Position numbers and translations under genes: made by a program | Origin: Flavobacterium flavigenum | GTDB taxonomy: Bacteria; Bacteroidota; Bacteroidia; Flavobacteriales; Flavobacteriaceae | Direction: 5' to 3' | DNA: 64,000 bases | Assembly (NCBI RefSeq): GCF_027111255.2 | Contig: NZ_CP114285.2 | Location: 4,960,001 to 5,024,000, forward strand | Notes under the pieces: generated by a model | The model's database searches: none | Told to the model about the DNA's origin: nothing | What the model saw: only the letters and a program-made list of their open reading frames with translations | In this document: piece after piece, positions 50,037 to 60,100 of the stretch | Numbering within the stretch: the first letter of the stretch is position 1 | Layout of the letters: each line of letters opens with the position of its first letter

Positions 50037-50984
50037 TTAAAGATTAACCACAATTTTACCAACGGTTCTGCCTTTTTCTAAATACAAATGTGCCTCTCTC
50101 ATCTGCTCAAAAGCAAATATTTTAGAAACGTGCGATTTAATGATGCCTTTTTCCAATAGCTCAGCAAGCTGCAGCATATTTTTACCGGATGACGCTACAA
50201 GCAAAAATGATAAATTGACCTCTTTTGCTTTTGCTTTTTCAAGTTCTTGGGCAGAAAAACTGCTGGATGCAATTGAAATAATTGTTCCGCCCTGTTTTAC
50301 AACATCCAAGGATTTTAAAATAGTATCGCCTCCAAGAGTATCCAGTACAAAATCAGCATCTGAAACTATTTGCTGAAAATTTTCTGCTGTATAATCGATA
50401 TGTTGATCTGCTCCATTCTGTAAAATAAAATCTTTGTTTTTCGCCGATGATGTTCCTATTACATAAGCTCCAAAATGTTTAGCAATTTGTGTAGCGTAAT
50501 GACCTACACCGCCCGAGGCTGCATGAATTAAGACTTTGTCTCCTTTTTTTATATTCCCTTTTTCTGCCAAGGCCTGCCAGGCGGTAAGGGCGGCAAGTGT
50601 CGCCGATGCAGCTTCCTGATGGGAAACAGCTTTAGGTTTTAAGGTTAAATGTGCAGATGGGACTGCAACAAATTCAGCATAAGCATTTCCTTTTCCTGGA
50701 AAATTCGCCATTCCAAAAACTTCATCGCCTATTTTGAAATCGCTCACGTCATTACCAACTTCAACTACGGTTCCTGACAAATCCCAGCCAATAACTGCAG
50801 GTCTGTCCGCACCGAGAATCCAATTCAATGCGCCTTCATTTGATCTTACTTTATAATCAATTACGTTCACACTCAATGAGATTGTTTTTACTAAAACTTC
50901 ATTGGTATTGATACTTGGTTTTGCGCTTTCTGCATATAACAGATTATCAACACTGCCCGGTTCGTTTAAAATTATTGTTTTCAT
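50037..50984 (-). CDS. NADP-dependent quinone oxidoreductase (MDR family)
   Basis: A 315-residue medium-chain reductase without structural or catalytic zinc ligands. The GroES-like domain has VLVKTISLSVNVIDYKVRSN and GWDLSGTVVEVGNDVSDFK; the Rossmann loop is VLIHAASGGVGHYATQIAKH (about residues 140-160), with the NADP-type GGVG. A conserved end GRTVGKIVV closes it. It should reduce quinones, enones or similar electrophiles. It lies 61 bases after the SDR gene on the minus strand, so both are probably one transcript controlled by the divergent TetR gene. It resembles the enzyme at 48236-49240 in layout, giving two quinone reductases under different regulators within 3 kb. Confidence 0.92.
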   Translation of the reverse strand: MKTIILNEPGSVDNLLYAESAKPSINTNEVLVKTISLSVNVIDYKVRSNEGALNWILGADRPAVIGWDLSGTVVEVGNDVSDFKIGDEVFGMANFPGKGNAYAEFVAVPSAHLTLKPKAVSHQEAASATLAALTAWQALAEKGNIKKGDKVLIHAASGGVGHYATQIAKHFGAYVIGTSSAKNKDFILQNGADQHIDYTAENFQQIVSDADFVLDTLGGDTILKSLDVVKQGGTIISIASSSFSAQELEKAKAKEVNLSFLLVASSGKNMLQLAELLEKGIIKSHVSKIFAFEQMREAHLYLEKGRTVGKIVVNL

Positions 50985-51045
50985 TTATATTTTTTATTTT
51001 TTAAGAATATTTTTTCTAAAATCCCATAAGTAAGGGGCTAAATTT

Positions 51046-51846
51046 CTAATTTATATTATATCGCTCTGCAGGCTGGCCAGTTTGTGAACCCTGCAATAAT
51101 TTTATACGGACTTCTTCATAAAGATCAATTAGATTTTGATCGTTTACAGACGGATGGGTCACTAATTCACCATTATCCAGTCCAGAAAGAATGGCATCAA
51201 CACAATTTTCAGATGTCATTATTGTCGACTGTTCTAATGCAGAGAGCGGAACCCCGCCAACTTCCCATAATTCTGTTGCAGTAGTTGCAGGATTTACCAA
51301 TTGAATATGGATCTTTGTTCCTTTTACTTCTTCCTGGAGCCCTTTGGTATACTGAATTACAAATCCTTTTGTGCCGCTGTAGACAGCACTTATAGGTAAG
51401 GAATAAAATCCAAGCACCGAAGCTATATTAATTAAAGTGCCTTCGTTTTTCTCTAAAAACTGAGGGAGAACGGCATTAGATAATTGCATAAGCGCAGTAA
51501 TATTTACATTAACCATTTCCTTTTGCTTTATCACGCTGGTTTTAGTAACTGAACTAAGTGTAGAGGTGCCTGCATTATTGATAAGCAATGTTATGCTCTT
51601 ATCATTTCTTACCTCTTCGGCCACTTTTTCTAAATCTGCATCAAGGCCTAAATCTGCTGCTAAAGGGGTTACCTTAATGCCGTATTTGCTTTCCAGTTTT
51701 TCTGCAATTACATCCAGCTTATGCTTACGACGTGCTACCAATTTTAAATCATAGCCGCGTTGTGCCAATCTCTCTGCAAATACCTCACCTAAACCAGAAG
51801 ATGCACCAGTTACTACCGCAGTGCCCATTTTACTTTTTTCTTTCAT
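51046..51846 (-). CDS. Short-chain dehydrogenase/reductase (SDR)
   Basis: A 266-residue classical SDR of the DltE/YqjQ-like group. The nucleotide motif TGASSGLG is at residues 13-20 in AVVTGASSGLGEVFAERLA; NNAGT is in LLINNAGTSTLSSV (about 90), the catalytic Ser in NIASVLGFYSLP (about 142) and Tyr/Lys in AVYSGTKGFVIQYT (about 154-158). The C-terminal part has LVNPATTATELW. It is cytoplasmic and uses NAD(P). It is the first gene of the minus-strand set, its promoter lies inside the large palindrome shared with the divergent tetR gene, and it is therefore almost surely a TetR target. The substrate is unknown. Confidence 0.93.
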   Translation of the reverse strand: MKEKSKMGTAVVTGASSGLGEVFAERLAQRGYDLKLVARRKHKLDVIAEKLESKYGIKVTPLAADLGLDADLEKVAEEVRNDKSITLLINNAGTSTLSSVTKTSVIKQKEMVNVNITALMQLSNAVLPQFLEKNEGTLINIASVLGFYSLPISAVYSGTKGFVIQYTKGLQEEVKGTKIHIQLVNPATTATELWEVGGVPLSALEQSTIMTSENCVDAILSGLDNGELVTHPSVNDQNLIDLYEEVRIKLLQGSQTGQPAERYNIN

Positions 51847-51890
51847 TTTGAAAATTTTTTAATTATTGTATATTTTTAGATTTATAATTA

Positions 51891-51949
51891 ATATGTAAAC
51901 AGATCGGTTTACATATTGCAAATGTAAACCGTTTAGTTTACATTTGCAA
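51891..51949. promoter_or_regulatory. Overlapping TetR operators and divergent promoters
   Basis: Two perfect palindromes share one base: ATATGTAAAC-N6-GTTTACATAT (51891-51916) and TTGCAAATGTAAAC-N6-GTTTACATTTGCAA (51916-51949). The second contains TTG at 51916-51918 and TACATTTG at 51939-51946 with a 20-base spacer, a promoter for tetR; by symmetry the minus strand has the same promoter for the SDR gene. The shared core is GTAAAC-N6-GTTTAC; centres are 29 bases apart. Confidence 0.85.
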
Positions 51950-51964
51950 TAAATTTTTTTATTC

Positions 51965-52549
51965 ATGGAAAAAAAAACAAATCAAGTATCAAAATCCCAA
52001 AAAAGGGACAAAATGATTAAAAGTGCTTATGATATTTTTTACAAAAACGGCTTTCATGCCACTGGCGTAGATGCCATTGTTGAGAGTACTGGAATATCCA
52101 AGCGGACACTTTACAAACACTTCGAATCAAAAGAGGGTCTGATTATTGCTGCCGTTAATTATTACCACAAGATCACATATGGAGCAATAACTGATTATAT
52201 AGAAAAATCTGCAGTAGACAAATCAGTTGATAAGGCTTTAATGATTTTTGATTTTCTTAAAGAATTAGTAGATGCCGGCAATCTTGACGGCTGCTTTGCA
52301 ATGAATGCAAAAACGGAATATGCCCATAAGGCTGCAGAAATAGAATCAGCCTGTGATGACCATACTAATTCATTAATAGTGCTAATTGAAAAGTATCTTT
52401 CAGAGGCAAAAATTAAAGAAAGTAAACTGCTGTCTATTCAGATTATCATGTTATTTGAAGGCGCAATTCTGCGAAGCAAAGGGACTGAAAGTTCGTTGCC
52501 AATTAAATTAGCTAAATCTGCCGCCAAGGTGCTCTGCAGTCAAAATTAA
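51965..52549 (+). CDS. TetR/AcrR family transcriptional regulator
   Basis: A 194-residue repressor. The HTH spans residues about 14-60: MIKSAYDIFYKNGFHATGVD, then AIVESTGISKRTLYKHFESK, with S-K-R-T-L-Y-K-H-F as recognition helix. The ligand domain is helical with GCFAMNAKTEYA (about 103-114), the G-C-F-x-x-N region common in this subgroup, with Cys104. It is transcribed away from an SDR/quinone oxidoreductase set; the palindromes between them cover both promoters, so it should repress itself and the enzymes and be released by an inducer related to their substrate. The Cys could sense electrophiles, which is inference. The gene starts 15 bases after the operator ends. Confidence 0.94.
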   Translation: MEKKTNQVSKSQKRDKMIKSAYDIFYKNGFHATGVDAIVESTGISKRTLYKHFESKEGLIIAAVNYYHKITYGAITDYIEKSAVDKSVDKALMIFDFLKELVDAGNLDGCFAMNAKTEYAHKAAEIESACDDHTNSLIVLIEKYLSEAKIKESKLLSIQIIMLFEGAILRSKGTESSLPIKLAKSAAKVLCSQN

Positions 52550-52663
52550 TGTGATTTATAAAATCTTTTAAAAATTTTAAGAAAATGCACTAACTAATAT
52601 GAGCCTTGCCTTATGGTATTTATTGCTGGTTTCACTCTTTCTTTTAGTTTTTGATATATCTTT

Positions 52664-52825
52664 ATGGTGCAGCGTTATCCAGACGTTCCATATACCGAGG
52701 CACAGCAGCTTCTGCTGGATTTCTTAGCCTGTGGGGTATTATGCGAATCAACGGTCGATTTTACCTCTTATTTTACAGAGCAGATAGACCTCCATCATTA
52801 TGGTAATGCGTATCAGCAAAGATAA
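52664..52825 (+). other. Short open frame, possible gene remnant
   Basis: From ATG at 52664 a frame of 53 codons reads MVQRYPDVPYTEAQQLLLDF, then LACGVLCESTVDFTSYFTEQ and IDLHHYGNAYQQR. Its GC content is higher than in the surrounding AT-rich spacer, and amino-acid use looks like real protein. I do not recognise it. It may be the start or an internal piece of a transferred gene. The rest of 52550-52898 shows nothing. Confidence 0.35.
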
Positions 52826-52898
52826 TTTTGTTTACTATTTTAGATTAAATACATGCTGTTTAAATTGTCTGTATCAAATTTTTTGCCAGCCTCCAATT

Positions 52899-54758
52899 TT
52901 ATTTATTTGGACAATCGATAAAAAAAGTTGTCCCTTTTCCAATTTCACTCTCTACCCGAATAGCACAATTTGTTTGTGCCAGCATCTCATAGCACATGGC
53001 TAGTGCAACACCTGCTCCTTTTCCAAAAGGATTATCTTGATTCATTTTCGGGTGAAAAAGATTGGAGAGATTTTCTTTTGTTATTCCTCTGCCATGATCT
53101 TTTATGGAAATGGTAGTTATATTATTCTCATTTATGGCATTAACTAAGATTACCGTCCCGGGAGCAGAGAATTTTAATGCATTGTGGAGCAGATTTCTTA
53201 TAGTAAATAATAATACCATTTTATTGGCATACAGTTTTGCTGTTTGGCCAATAGTGTAGTGCAGCTGAATTTTTTTACTTTTTTGTACAGAAGTAAAAAA
53301 ACTATTGGCGTCTTCTATTAATGAAGCAATATCTAATTCTTCTTTTTTAAAAGCATATCCGTCTTTTTTTGCTTTCACCCATTCAAGGATACCGTCCATA
53401 AAAAAAATGCTTTCTTTAGCATTGCTTTCCAATTCTTTTAAGAGCTCTTTTTTTTCAAGGTCTGAAAAAAAATCGCTTTGCTCGCTCAGCAGATTAGCTG
53501 TCATTATAGTGTTTGCAAAAGGCTGGCGAACATCATGAGCCAAGACAGCTATAAGCATGGCTTTGAATTTATTGCGGTCTTCAAGCTGTTTGTTTTGTGC
53601 AGTCAGAGCTTTGCGCAGTTCATCTTGTACTGCTGTAATGCGCTTCTTATCCTTGTACCGTTTCCAAAGCAAAAATGCTATAAACGAAAGTGCTGTCAGT
53701 CCGATAGACAAAAAAATAATAAGATAATAATGAAACCGTTGTTCACGTTCCATTTGACCAAGAATAGATTGCTGTTTTACATAGGATACGTAATTGTAGC
53801 CGGATTTACTGGTTGCATGTTTTAAATGATCTTTTCTTTCTATGACAATCCCTGCATATTCAAGTGCTTCTGCTGTATTGTTTTTTAAAATGAAATATTG
53901 ATAAAGGCGTTCGGCAAAAACAAGCGAGCGTTCAGGATATCCGTACTGATCACTGATTTTTAAGCCTTTTTTATAATAAGAAATCCCTTCCTTGTCACGT
54001 CCAAGGTCGAGAAACATTTCGCCAATAGTCATCAAGGCTGAAACTTTAACATATTCACATCCCACGCTGTCGGCCATTTTCTCAGACTGCAAAAGAATTT
54101 TCAAACCATCCAAACGCCTGCCTTGGTTATAGAGCATGGTGCCCCTATTATTTTCATAAGAAATAATCATACGGTAGTCCTTATACTTATGTGCTATATC
54201 TAATCCCTTCCTGAAGATGGAATCCCTCTGATAAGCAGTTAGTTTTGGGTCGAGTGTGAGTATGTCGCTAAGGATAATGCTTCGTATGGAATCTTTATCA
54301 AGATTTCTGCTGAGGTCTTCCGCTTTGTAAATATATTTCAAGGCTTCTTTCTCATGCTTATCCGTAAAAAGCAAGATGCTGATGTTCATAAGCATTTGGC
54401 TTTCATTTTCTTTATCTCCGAGTCTTCTGTAAATTTCAAGGGCGTCATTAAAATAATGGGCCGACTGATAATTATTAACTGAAATAAAAAATATACCCTG
54501 GCAGTTCAGTGCATCGGCAATACCTTTTTGATAAGATGCTTTTCTTGCAAGAGATAAGGATTGTTCCGAGTATATGAGACAGGAGTCTCTGTAGCGCAGG
54601 TGGGATAGTAAAGCAAGCCGGTTGATCGCATCAATATAAGATTCTTTATTCTCAATATGAGGCAGCACTTTTTTAAGTTTGGCAATTTCTGCCTGCTGGG
54701 CTATGCAGTAATATGATGAAATAAACCAAAGAATGCTGCATAGTAAAAACTTTTTCAT
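52899..54758 (-). CDS. TPR-containing sensor histidine kinase
   Basis: A 619-residue membrane kinase. A signal peptide (MKKFLLCSILWFISSYYCIAQ) is followed by a periplasmic region of about 320 residues made of TPR-like helix pairs (e.g. DALNCQGIFFISVNNYQSAHY, around 82-102, and the GEMFLDLGRDKEGISYYKKG repeat around 246-265). One membrane helix is at about 344-365, then a coiled coil and the kinase core: phosphoacceptor His408 in VLAHDVRQPFAN, N-box RNLLHNALKFSAPG, G1 DHGRGITKE and G2 FGKGAGVALAMCYEM. It should sense an extracytoplasmic signal through the TPR domain. No response regulator is adjacent, so it is an orphan kinase. A fossil paralogue of its start lies at 12819-12977. Confidence 0.93.
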   Translation of the reverse strand: MKKFLLCSILWFISSYYCIAQQAEIAKLKKVLPHIENKESYIDAINRLALLSHLRYRDSCLIYSEQSLSLARKASYQKGIADALNCQGIFFISVNNYQSAHYFNDALEIYRRLGDKENESQMLMNISILLFTDKHEKEALKYIYKAEDLSRNLDKDSIRSIILSDILTLDPKLTAYQRDSIFRKGLDIAHKYKDYRMIISYENNRGTMLYNQGRRLDGLKILLQSEKMADSVGCEYVKVSALMTIGEMFLDLGRDKEGISYYKKGLKISDQYGYPERSLVFAERLYQYFILKNNTAEALEYAGIVIERKDHLKHATSKSGYNYVSYVKQQSILGQMEREQRFHYYLIIFLSIGLTALSFIAFLLWKRYKDKKRITAVQDELRKALTAQNKQLEDRNKFKAMLIAVLAHDVRQPFANTIMTANLLSEQSDFFSDLEKKELLKELESNAKESIFFMDGILEWVKAKKDGYAFKKEELDIASLIEDANSFFTSVQKSKKIQLHYTIGQTAKLYANKMVLLFTIRNLLHNALKFSAPGTVILVNAINENNITTISIKDHGRGITKENLSNLFHPKMNQDNPFGKGAGVALAMCYEMLAQTNCAIRVESEIGKGTTFFIDCPNK

Positions 54759-54828
54759 TGTGCTGTTTTATTGAATATAATATCACTCGAATGTGAAAAT
54801 CGGGAACGTTTGGTTATAGAATCTACAG

Positions 54829-54859
54829 TAATATTAAATTTAAATGAAATTTAATATTA
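54829..54859. repeat. Perfect 13-bp inverted repeat upstream of the TPR kinase
   Basis: TAATATTAAATTT at 54829-54841 and AAATTTAATATTA at 54847-54859 are perfectly complementary around AAATG. It is AT-only in the arms and has no T run, so it is more likely a protein-binding site than a terminator. Otherwise 54759-55039 shows no gene. Confidence 0.55.
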
Positions 54860-55039
54860 TTACAGCTAATAAATCTTCATTTTAACATTTTTTGACAATT
54901 GCTTTTTTTGATTTTAATAATATTTCTGCAAAAGTAGCATTCAATATAATACAAACAAATTATTATACAGCAATCGATCTTTACTTCTGAATTCCCATAA
55001 AAATTTAGTTTCTGTCTGGTTTTTTAGGATAAAAATCTT

Positions 55040-55933
55040 CTAATGTTCCCTATATAGTAAGGGAGTAAATCCTGTTCTTTTTTTAAAGTAGGTTCCAAAA
55101 AAAGACGGATTGGCAAAATTTAACTCATCGGCAATCTGTGATACAGTTAAATTAGAACTTTTTAAAAGCGCCTTAGCAGCCATGATTACCATTTCGTCGA
55201 TCAATTCCAGTACTGATTTTCCATTTACTTCCATTATTATTTTAGAAAAATATTTAGGTGTTAAGTGCAGTTTTTCAGCATAAAACTGAACACTTCTTTG
55301 AGTTTTATAATGTTCATAAAGCAGCCTTGCGAACTTCATCTGAATTTCTTCTTTACGGTTTTTATATTCTAAAACAGTATTGCTGTTTTTCGAAGAGTAC
55401 AGCTGTAATATTTGATGCAGCAGTGCAGACAAAAAACTTCTAATAATAGGTTCCCGGTACAAAACTTGTTTTTGATACTGATTAACAATCAGTTGGTGAA
55501 CTAAAAGAAATTCTTTAAACTGTTTGGGCGCTAATTGCCAGCACGTTTTTTCTTCTATTATTTTTACAATATTTCCCACTGGTATGGGAAGTTTAATAGT
55601 TGAAATAAAGTCGAATGTGAATAAGAGGAACTCTATCCTAAGGTTTTTGCTTTGTTCATTTATCTGTATAATGCTCTGAGGCATTATCAGAAGCAGTGTA
55701 TTTTCAGCTACATCATATTCAATTAGGTTTATACCAATTTTACCGCTCCCTTTTTTACAAAAAACCAAAGCTATCCCTTCCACTATGTGAGGATGATTGA
55801 AATCAATGGCATGTTCTTGGACCTTGGTAGAATTTCTTGAAATAATGAACCCTTCGGTTTGGGTCAGCACATCTACATGAAGCTGTTTTGCAAAATGGTC
55901 AATTGAGATTTTACTATAGGGTTCTCTATTCAT
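55040..55933 (-). CDS. AraC family transcriptional regulator
   Basis: A 297-residue regulator. The N-terminal cupin-like sensor (to about residue 180) has VEGIALVFCKKGSGKIGINL and ENTLLLIMPQSII, as in AraC arm domains. The double HTH covers about 205-297: RSVQFYAEKLHLTPKYFSKI then VNGKSVLELIDEMVIMAAKA in the first, and LTVSQIADELNFANPSFFGT with YFKKRTGFTPLLYR in the second. It is divergent from a complete RND efflux operon at 132 bases, which makes it the likely local activator, in the manner of AraC-type efflux regulators. I see no clear direct-repeat binding site in the short gap. The inducer is unknown. Confidence 0.93.
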   Translation of the reverse strand: MNREPYSKISIDHFAKQLHVDVLTQTEGFIISRNSTKVQEHAIDFNHPHIVEGIALVFCKKGSGKIGINLIEYDVAENTLLLIMPQSIIQINEQSKNLRIEFLLFTFDFISTIKLPIPVGNIVKIIEEKTCWQLAPKQFKEFLLVHQLIVNQYQKQVLYREPIIRSFLSALLHQILQLYSSKNSNTVLEYKNRKEEIQMKFARLLYEHYKTQRSVQFYAEKLHLTPKYFSKIIMEVNGKSVLELIDEMVIMAAKALLKSSNLTVSQIADELNFANPSFFGTYFKKRTGFTPLLYREH

Positions 55934-56065
55934 GACGTATTGATCTTTTTATGGGTAAAGATAGTAAAAAGCGACATTTTGAACAGTATTGAAGAAAATT
56001 TGATTTCTGGTAAAGTCTGCTAATCTAAGATCTTTGCGACATACTTAAACCTAATTAAAGAGAAA

Positions 56066-57109
56066 ATGAACAAGTTGAAATTTATACCATTCCCGCTTTT
56101 AGGAGTATCAGTAATGCTCTTGATGCTATTTTCCTGTACTTCTAAAGAAAGCCAGAAACTCTCGGATGCTGTTCCTGTGAGGATTCAGAGCATCAGTTCA
56201 GATACTGATTCATATCCCCAGGAATATATTGGAACTGTTGAAAGTGATAAGACAGTAGATGTCAGTTTTATTCTGCCGGGAACAATTGAACAGATGTATG
56301 CCGCTGAGGGACAGAAAGTAGAAAAGGGGCAGCTGCTTGCCAGGCTTAATATCACGACCCAAAAAAATGTTCATGATCTATCTGTAGCAGCATTGAAGCA
56401 GGCTCAGGATGCTTATAAGCGGCTTTCTTCTATGCACGAGGATAAAAGTCTTCCCGAAATTCAATTTGTAGATGCCAAGACGAAATTAGAACAGGCAAGG
56501 GCAAGTGAAGAAATTGCAAGGAAAAACCTGCAGCAATGCACAATTTATGCCCCTCAGAGTGGTGTTGTCGGTAAAAAACTCGTTGAAACAGGTGCCAATG
56601 TTATGCCAGGCAGTCCCGTTTTTACTATTATCAATATTGATAATGTAAAAATAAAGGCCGCAATACCTGAGGGGGAAATTTCCGAAATGCGTGAAGGAAA
56701 TAAAGCCAAAGTGATTATTTCTGCTCTCTCTAATGCAGTTTTTCAAGGAATACTAGTTGAAAAAGGTGTTACTGCCAATCCGGTTTCCCACACTTATGAT
56801 ATAAAACTGCTTGTAAAGAATCCTTCAGGGAGAATTGTTCCGGGAATGGTGTGCCGTGCCTATTTGGGGAGCACCGCTTCAAAGAACAGCATTATTGTAC
56901 CTATCACTGCCGTGCAGGTAGACTATTCAGGTAACAGATTTGTGTGGCTTATGGATAAAGAGAATAAGGCCGTGTATAAGGAAGTAAAGCTGGGAAGCCT
57001 TTCCCAAAATGGGGTTAAGATAATAGAAGGTCTTAAGGAAGGGGATAATTTAATCATAGCCGGATATCAGAATATTAGTGAGGGAACCATCGTAAAAGCG
57101 GCTAATTAA
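56066..57109 (+). CDS. RND efflux periplasmic adaptor (lipoprotein)
   Basis: A 347-residue membrane fusion protein with lipoprotein signal VMLLMLFSC (Cys24). The lipoyl-like halves are VSFILPGTIEQMYAAEGQKV (about 70-90) and TIYAPQSGVVGKKLVETGAN (about 157-176), joined by a short coiled-coil hairpin. Beta-barrel and membrane-proximal domains follow (VKIKAAIPEGEISEM; VQVDYSGNRFVWLMDK). It is shorter than the metal-efflux adaptor at 21117-22247. It bridges the inner-membrane pump encoded next (12 bases on) with the TolC-like protein encoded after that. Substrates of this branch are usually drugs, detergents or lipophilic compounds. Confidence 0.93.
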   Translation: MNKLKFIPFPLLGVSVMLLMLFSCTSKESQKLSDAVPVRIQSISSDTDSYPQEYIGTVESDKTVDVSFILPGTIEQMYAAEGQKVEKGQLLARLNITTQKNVHDLSVAALKQAQDAYKRLSSMHEDKSLPEIQFVDAKTKLEQARASEEIARKNLQQCTIYAPQSGVVGKKLVETGANVMPGSPVFTIINIDNVKIKAAIPEGEISEMREGNKAKVIISALSNAVFQGILVEKGVTANPVSHTYDIKLLVKNPSGRIVPGMVCRAYLGSTASKNSIIVPITAVQVDYSGNRFVWLMDKENKAVYKEVKLGSLSQNGVKIIEGLKEGDNLIIAGYQNISEGTIVKAAN

Positions 57110-57121
57110 TTAAAAGTTCAA

Positions 57122-60100
57122 ATGGATAAAAATAATGGAATTATAGCAGCGGCAATCAAATACAATAAAATTGTATTGCTGCTTATCATCACCCTGGTAG
57201 TATTTGGCATGTTCGCCTTATATAAAATGCCTAAGCAGGAGTTTCCTGTATTTACAATACGTCAGGGAGTTGTAGTTGGGGTTTATCCCGGCGCAGCATC
57301 AGCTGAAGTGGAACAGCAGCTTGCCAAACCCCTTGAAAACTTTCTTTTCACTTACAAGGAAGTAAAAAAGTCAAAAACCTATTCCCAGTCAAGAGACGGA
57401 ATGGTATACATTTTTGTCGAATTAAACGACGAGGTAGCCAATAAGGATGAAGTATGGTCTAAAATAAAGCATGGCCTTTCCAATTTTAAAATGCAGCTTC
57501 CCTCTGGGGTGCTTGCTGTGATTGCAAATGATGATTTTGGTGATACCTCGGCGCTTTTAATTGCTTTGGAATCCGATACCAAAACCTACCGACAGCTTAA
57601 AGAATATCTTGAGGCTTTAGAAAATAAATTAAGAGCGGTGGAGTCTGTATCGAATTTAAGACGTTATGGGGTTCAGAACGAGCAGTTGAGCATTTATGTT
57701 GACAAGGAAAAAGTGGCCAGTTACAGCATCAATCTCTACAGCCTTTACCAGACACTTTTAACAAAGGGAATGATTGGGCCCTCAGGAGTGATTGATAATG
57801 ATCAGATGGTAGTGCCCATTCATATCGCAAGGCCGTTTTCGTCAGAGCGTGATTTGGAAGAGCAAATTATCTATTCTGATCCCCAGGGGAACCATATACG
57901 GCTAAAAGATGTAGCAGAAGTAGTGCGGGAATATCCTAAAGCTTCAAGCTATACCGTAAGTAATGGAAAAAAGAGCCTAGTTCTTTCAACAGAAATGCGC
58001 CCTGGCTATAACATTGTCCAATATGGTAAAGATGTAGATAATGTATTGAAGGATTTTGAGAAAACACTCCCTTCTGATGTAAAAATTTACCGAATTGCAG
58101 ATCAGCCGCAAGTTGTTGATGCTTCTATTAGTTCTTTTTTAGAGGAATTGGTTATTGCAATTATCGCCGTTATACTCGTTACAGTTGTTTTTCTTCCCAT
58201 ACGTGTTGCAGGGGTGGCGGCTTCTACCATTCCAATTACGATATTTATCTCGCTGGGAATCATGTTTGCCGTTGGAATTGAGCTCAATACGGTAACCCTT
58301 GCGGCACTTATTGTCGTTCTGGGAATGATTGTAGATAATTCGATAGTTATTGTGGACAGCTATCTGGAAAAACTTGATGAAGGGATCGATAGAAAAAAAG
58401 CAGCCATTGAAAGCGCCCGAGAATATTTCAAAGCAATATTTTCGGCTACGCTGGCCATCGGAATTACATTTTTTCCTTTTCTGATCACCTTTACTGGGAT
58501 GATGTATGATTTCCTAAGTGCTTTTCCATGGACTATATTGATTACCTTATCCATTTCTCTTGCTATTGCAGTTTTGTTTGTTCCCTTTCTGCAGTACTTT
58601 TTTATTAAGAAAGGAATCCATTCAGCGCCGGCAGGCAAAAAGCGTCATAAATCCTTTATGGATTATGTCCAGTCTTTTTATGATGCAGTGCTTAAAAAAG
58701 TATTTCTTTTTCCAAAAATCACTTTTGTCATCGGTCTTGTTTTCGTTGCAGCAGGGCTTGCAATGTTTGTTAATCTGCCTTTGAAGATACTTCCGACAGC
58801 AGACCGGAATCAGTTTGCAGTAGAAATATTCCTGCCTCAGGCAAGTGCGCTTGCTCAGACAGAAACCGTTGCAAAAGATCTGGCCAAGGTGCTATCAAAA
58901 GACAAGCGTATCCGGTCTATAACCACTTTTATGGGTACAGGATCTCCAAGGTTTCATACCACTTATGCACCTAAAATCGGGGGGCCTAATTTTGCACAGT
59001 TTATTGTAAACACCGTATCAAGTAAAGCTACAATTGAGCTGTTGGACGAATATTCTGAAAAATATGCCAGAGCTTATCCCAATGCTTATATAAAATTCAA
59101 ACAGCTGGATTATCAGGCTGGTGTGGATGCCGATATAGAGGTTCGCCTGAGCGGTGACAGCATTTCAGATTTAAAAGCGGTTGCAGCAAAACTTCAGGCT
59201 GAGATCAAAAAACTAAAAGCGCCCCAAAGAATTTATACTAATTATGAAGAGATACTTCCTGATATTTCCATTAGTTTGGATCCTGTAGAATCAAACCGAT
59301 TAGGCATCAATGAAGGACTTTTGGGAATTGGCCTTACCTCAAGATTTGGAGGGCTTCCGATCACAACAGTATGGGAAGGGGATTATAAAGTTCCTGTAGT
59401 GCTTAAATCAAAGTGGCAGGGAAAAGACCCTGAAGGGTCAGATGTTGAGAATGAATATGTTTCAGGACTCTTTACACCGGCTGTTCCCCTTAGGCAGGTA
59501 GCCAGGGTTACAAACGGCTGGAATGAAGGACAGATTGTTCGCAGAAACGGAGTGCGCACACTCTCGGTTTACATCGACCTTAAGAGGGGAAATAAAGCCA
59601 ACAGGACGCAATCTGAAGTAGAGGATATTGTGGAGAAAATGTCAAAAGAAATAGACAGCAGCAATATTGCTGTTTCCTATGGCGGGATAAAGGAGGATAC
59701 CAATGACCAGCTTCCAAAAATTGCAGCAGGCCTTCTGATCTCGATAACCATTATTTTCTTTATACTGGTTTTTCATTTTAGAAAGGTAAGCCTTGCTTCT
59801 CTGGTATTTGCCTCAACATCGTTTAGTTTCTTCGGAGCCGCATTTGGTCTCTGGCTTATGGACATGGAATTCAGCATGACAGCAGTTCTGGGGCTGGTGA
59901 GTCTGATAGGAATCATTGTAAGAAACGGAATTATCATGTATGATTATATTGAAGAGCTCCGCAGTCACGCTAAGATGACGGTCCTTGAAGCCTGCATGGA
60001 AGCAGGAAAGAGAAGGATGAGGCCCATACTGCTTACATCACTTGCAGCGTCAATGGGGGTTATACCTATGATTATCAGCAAGAGTCCTCTTTGGGGACCA

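Noticed and set aside
53305..53825. Plus-strand frames opposite the TPR kinase
   Set aside because: Shadows of the kinase and membrane-helix region; no start context or family features.
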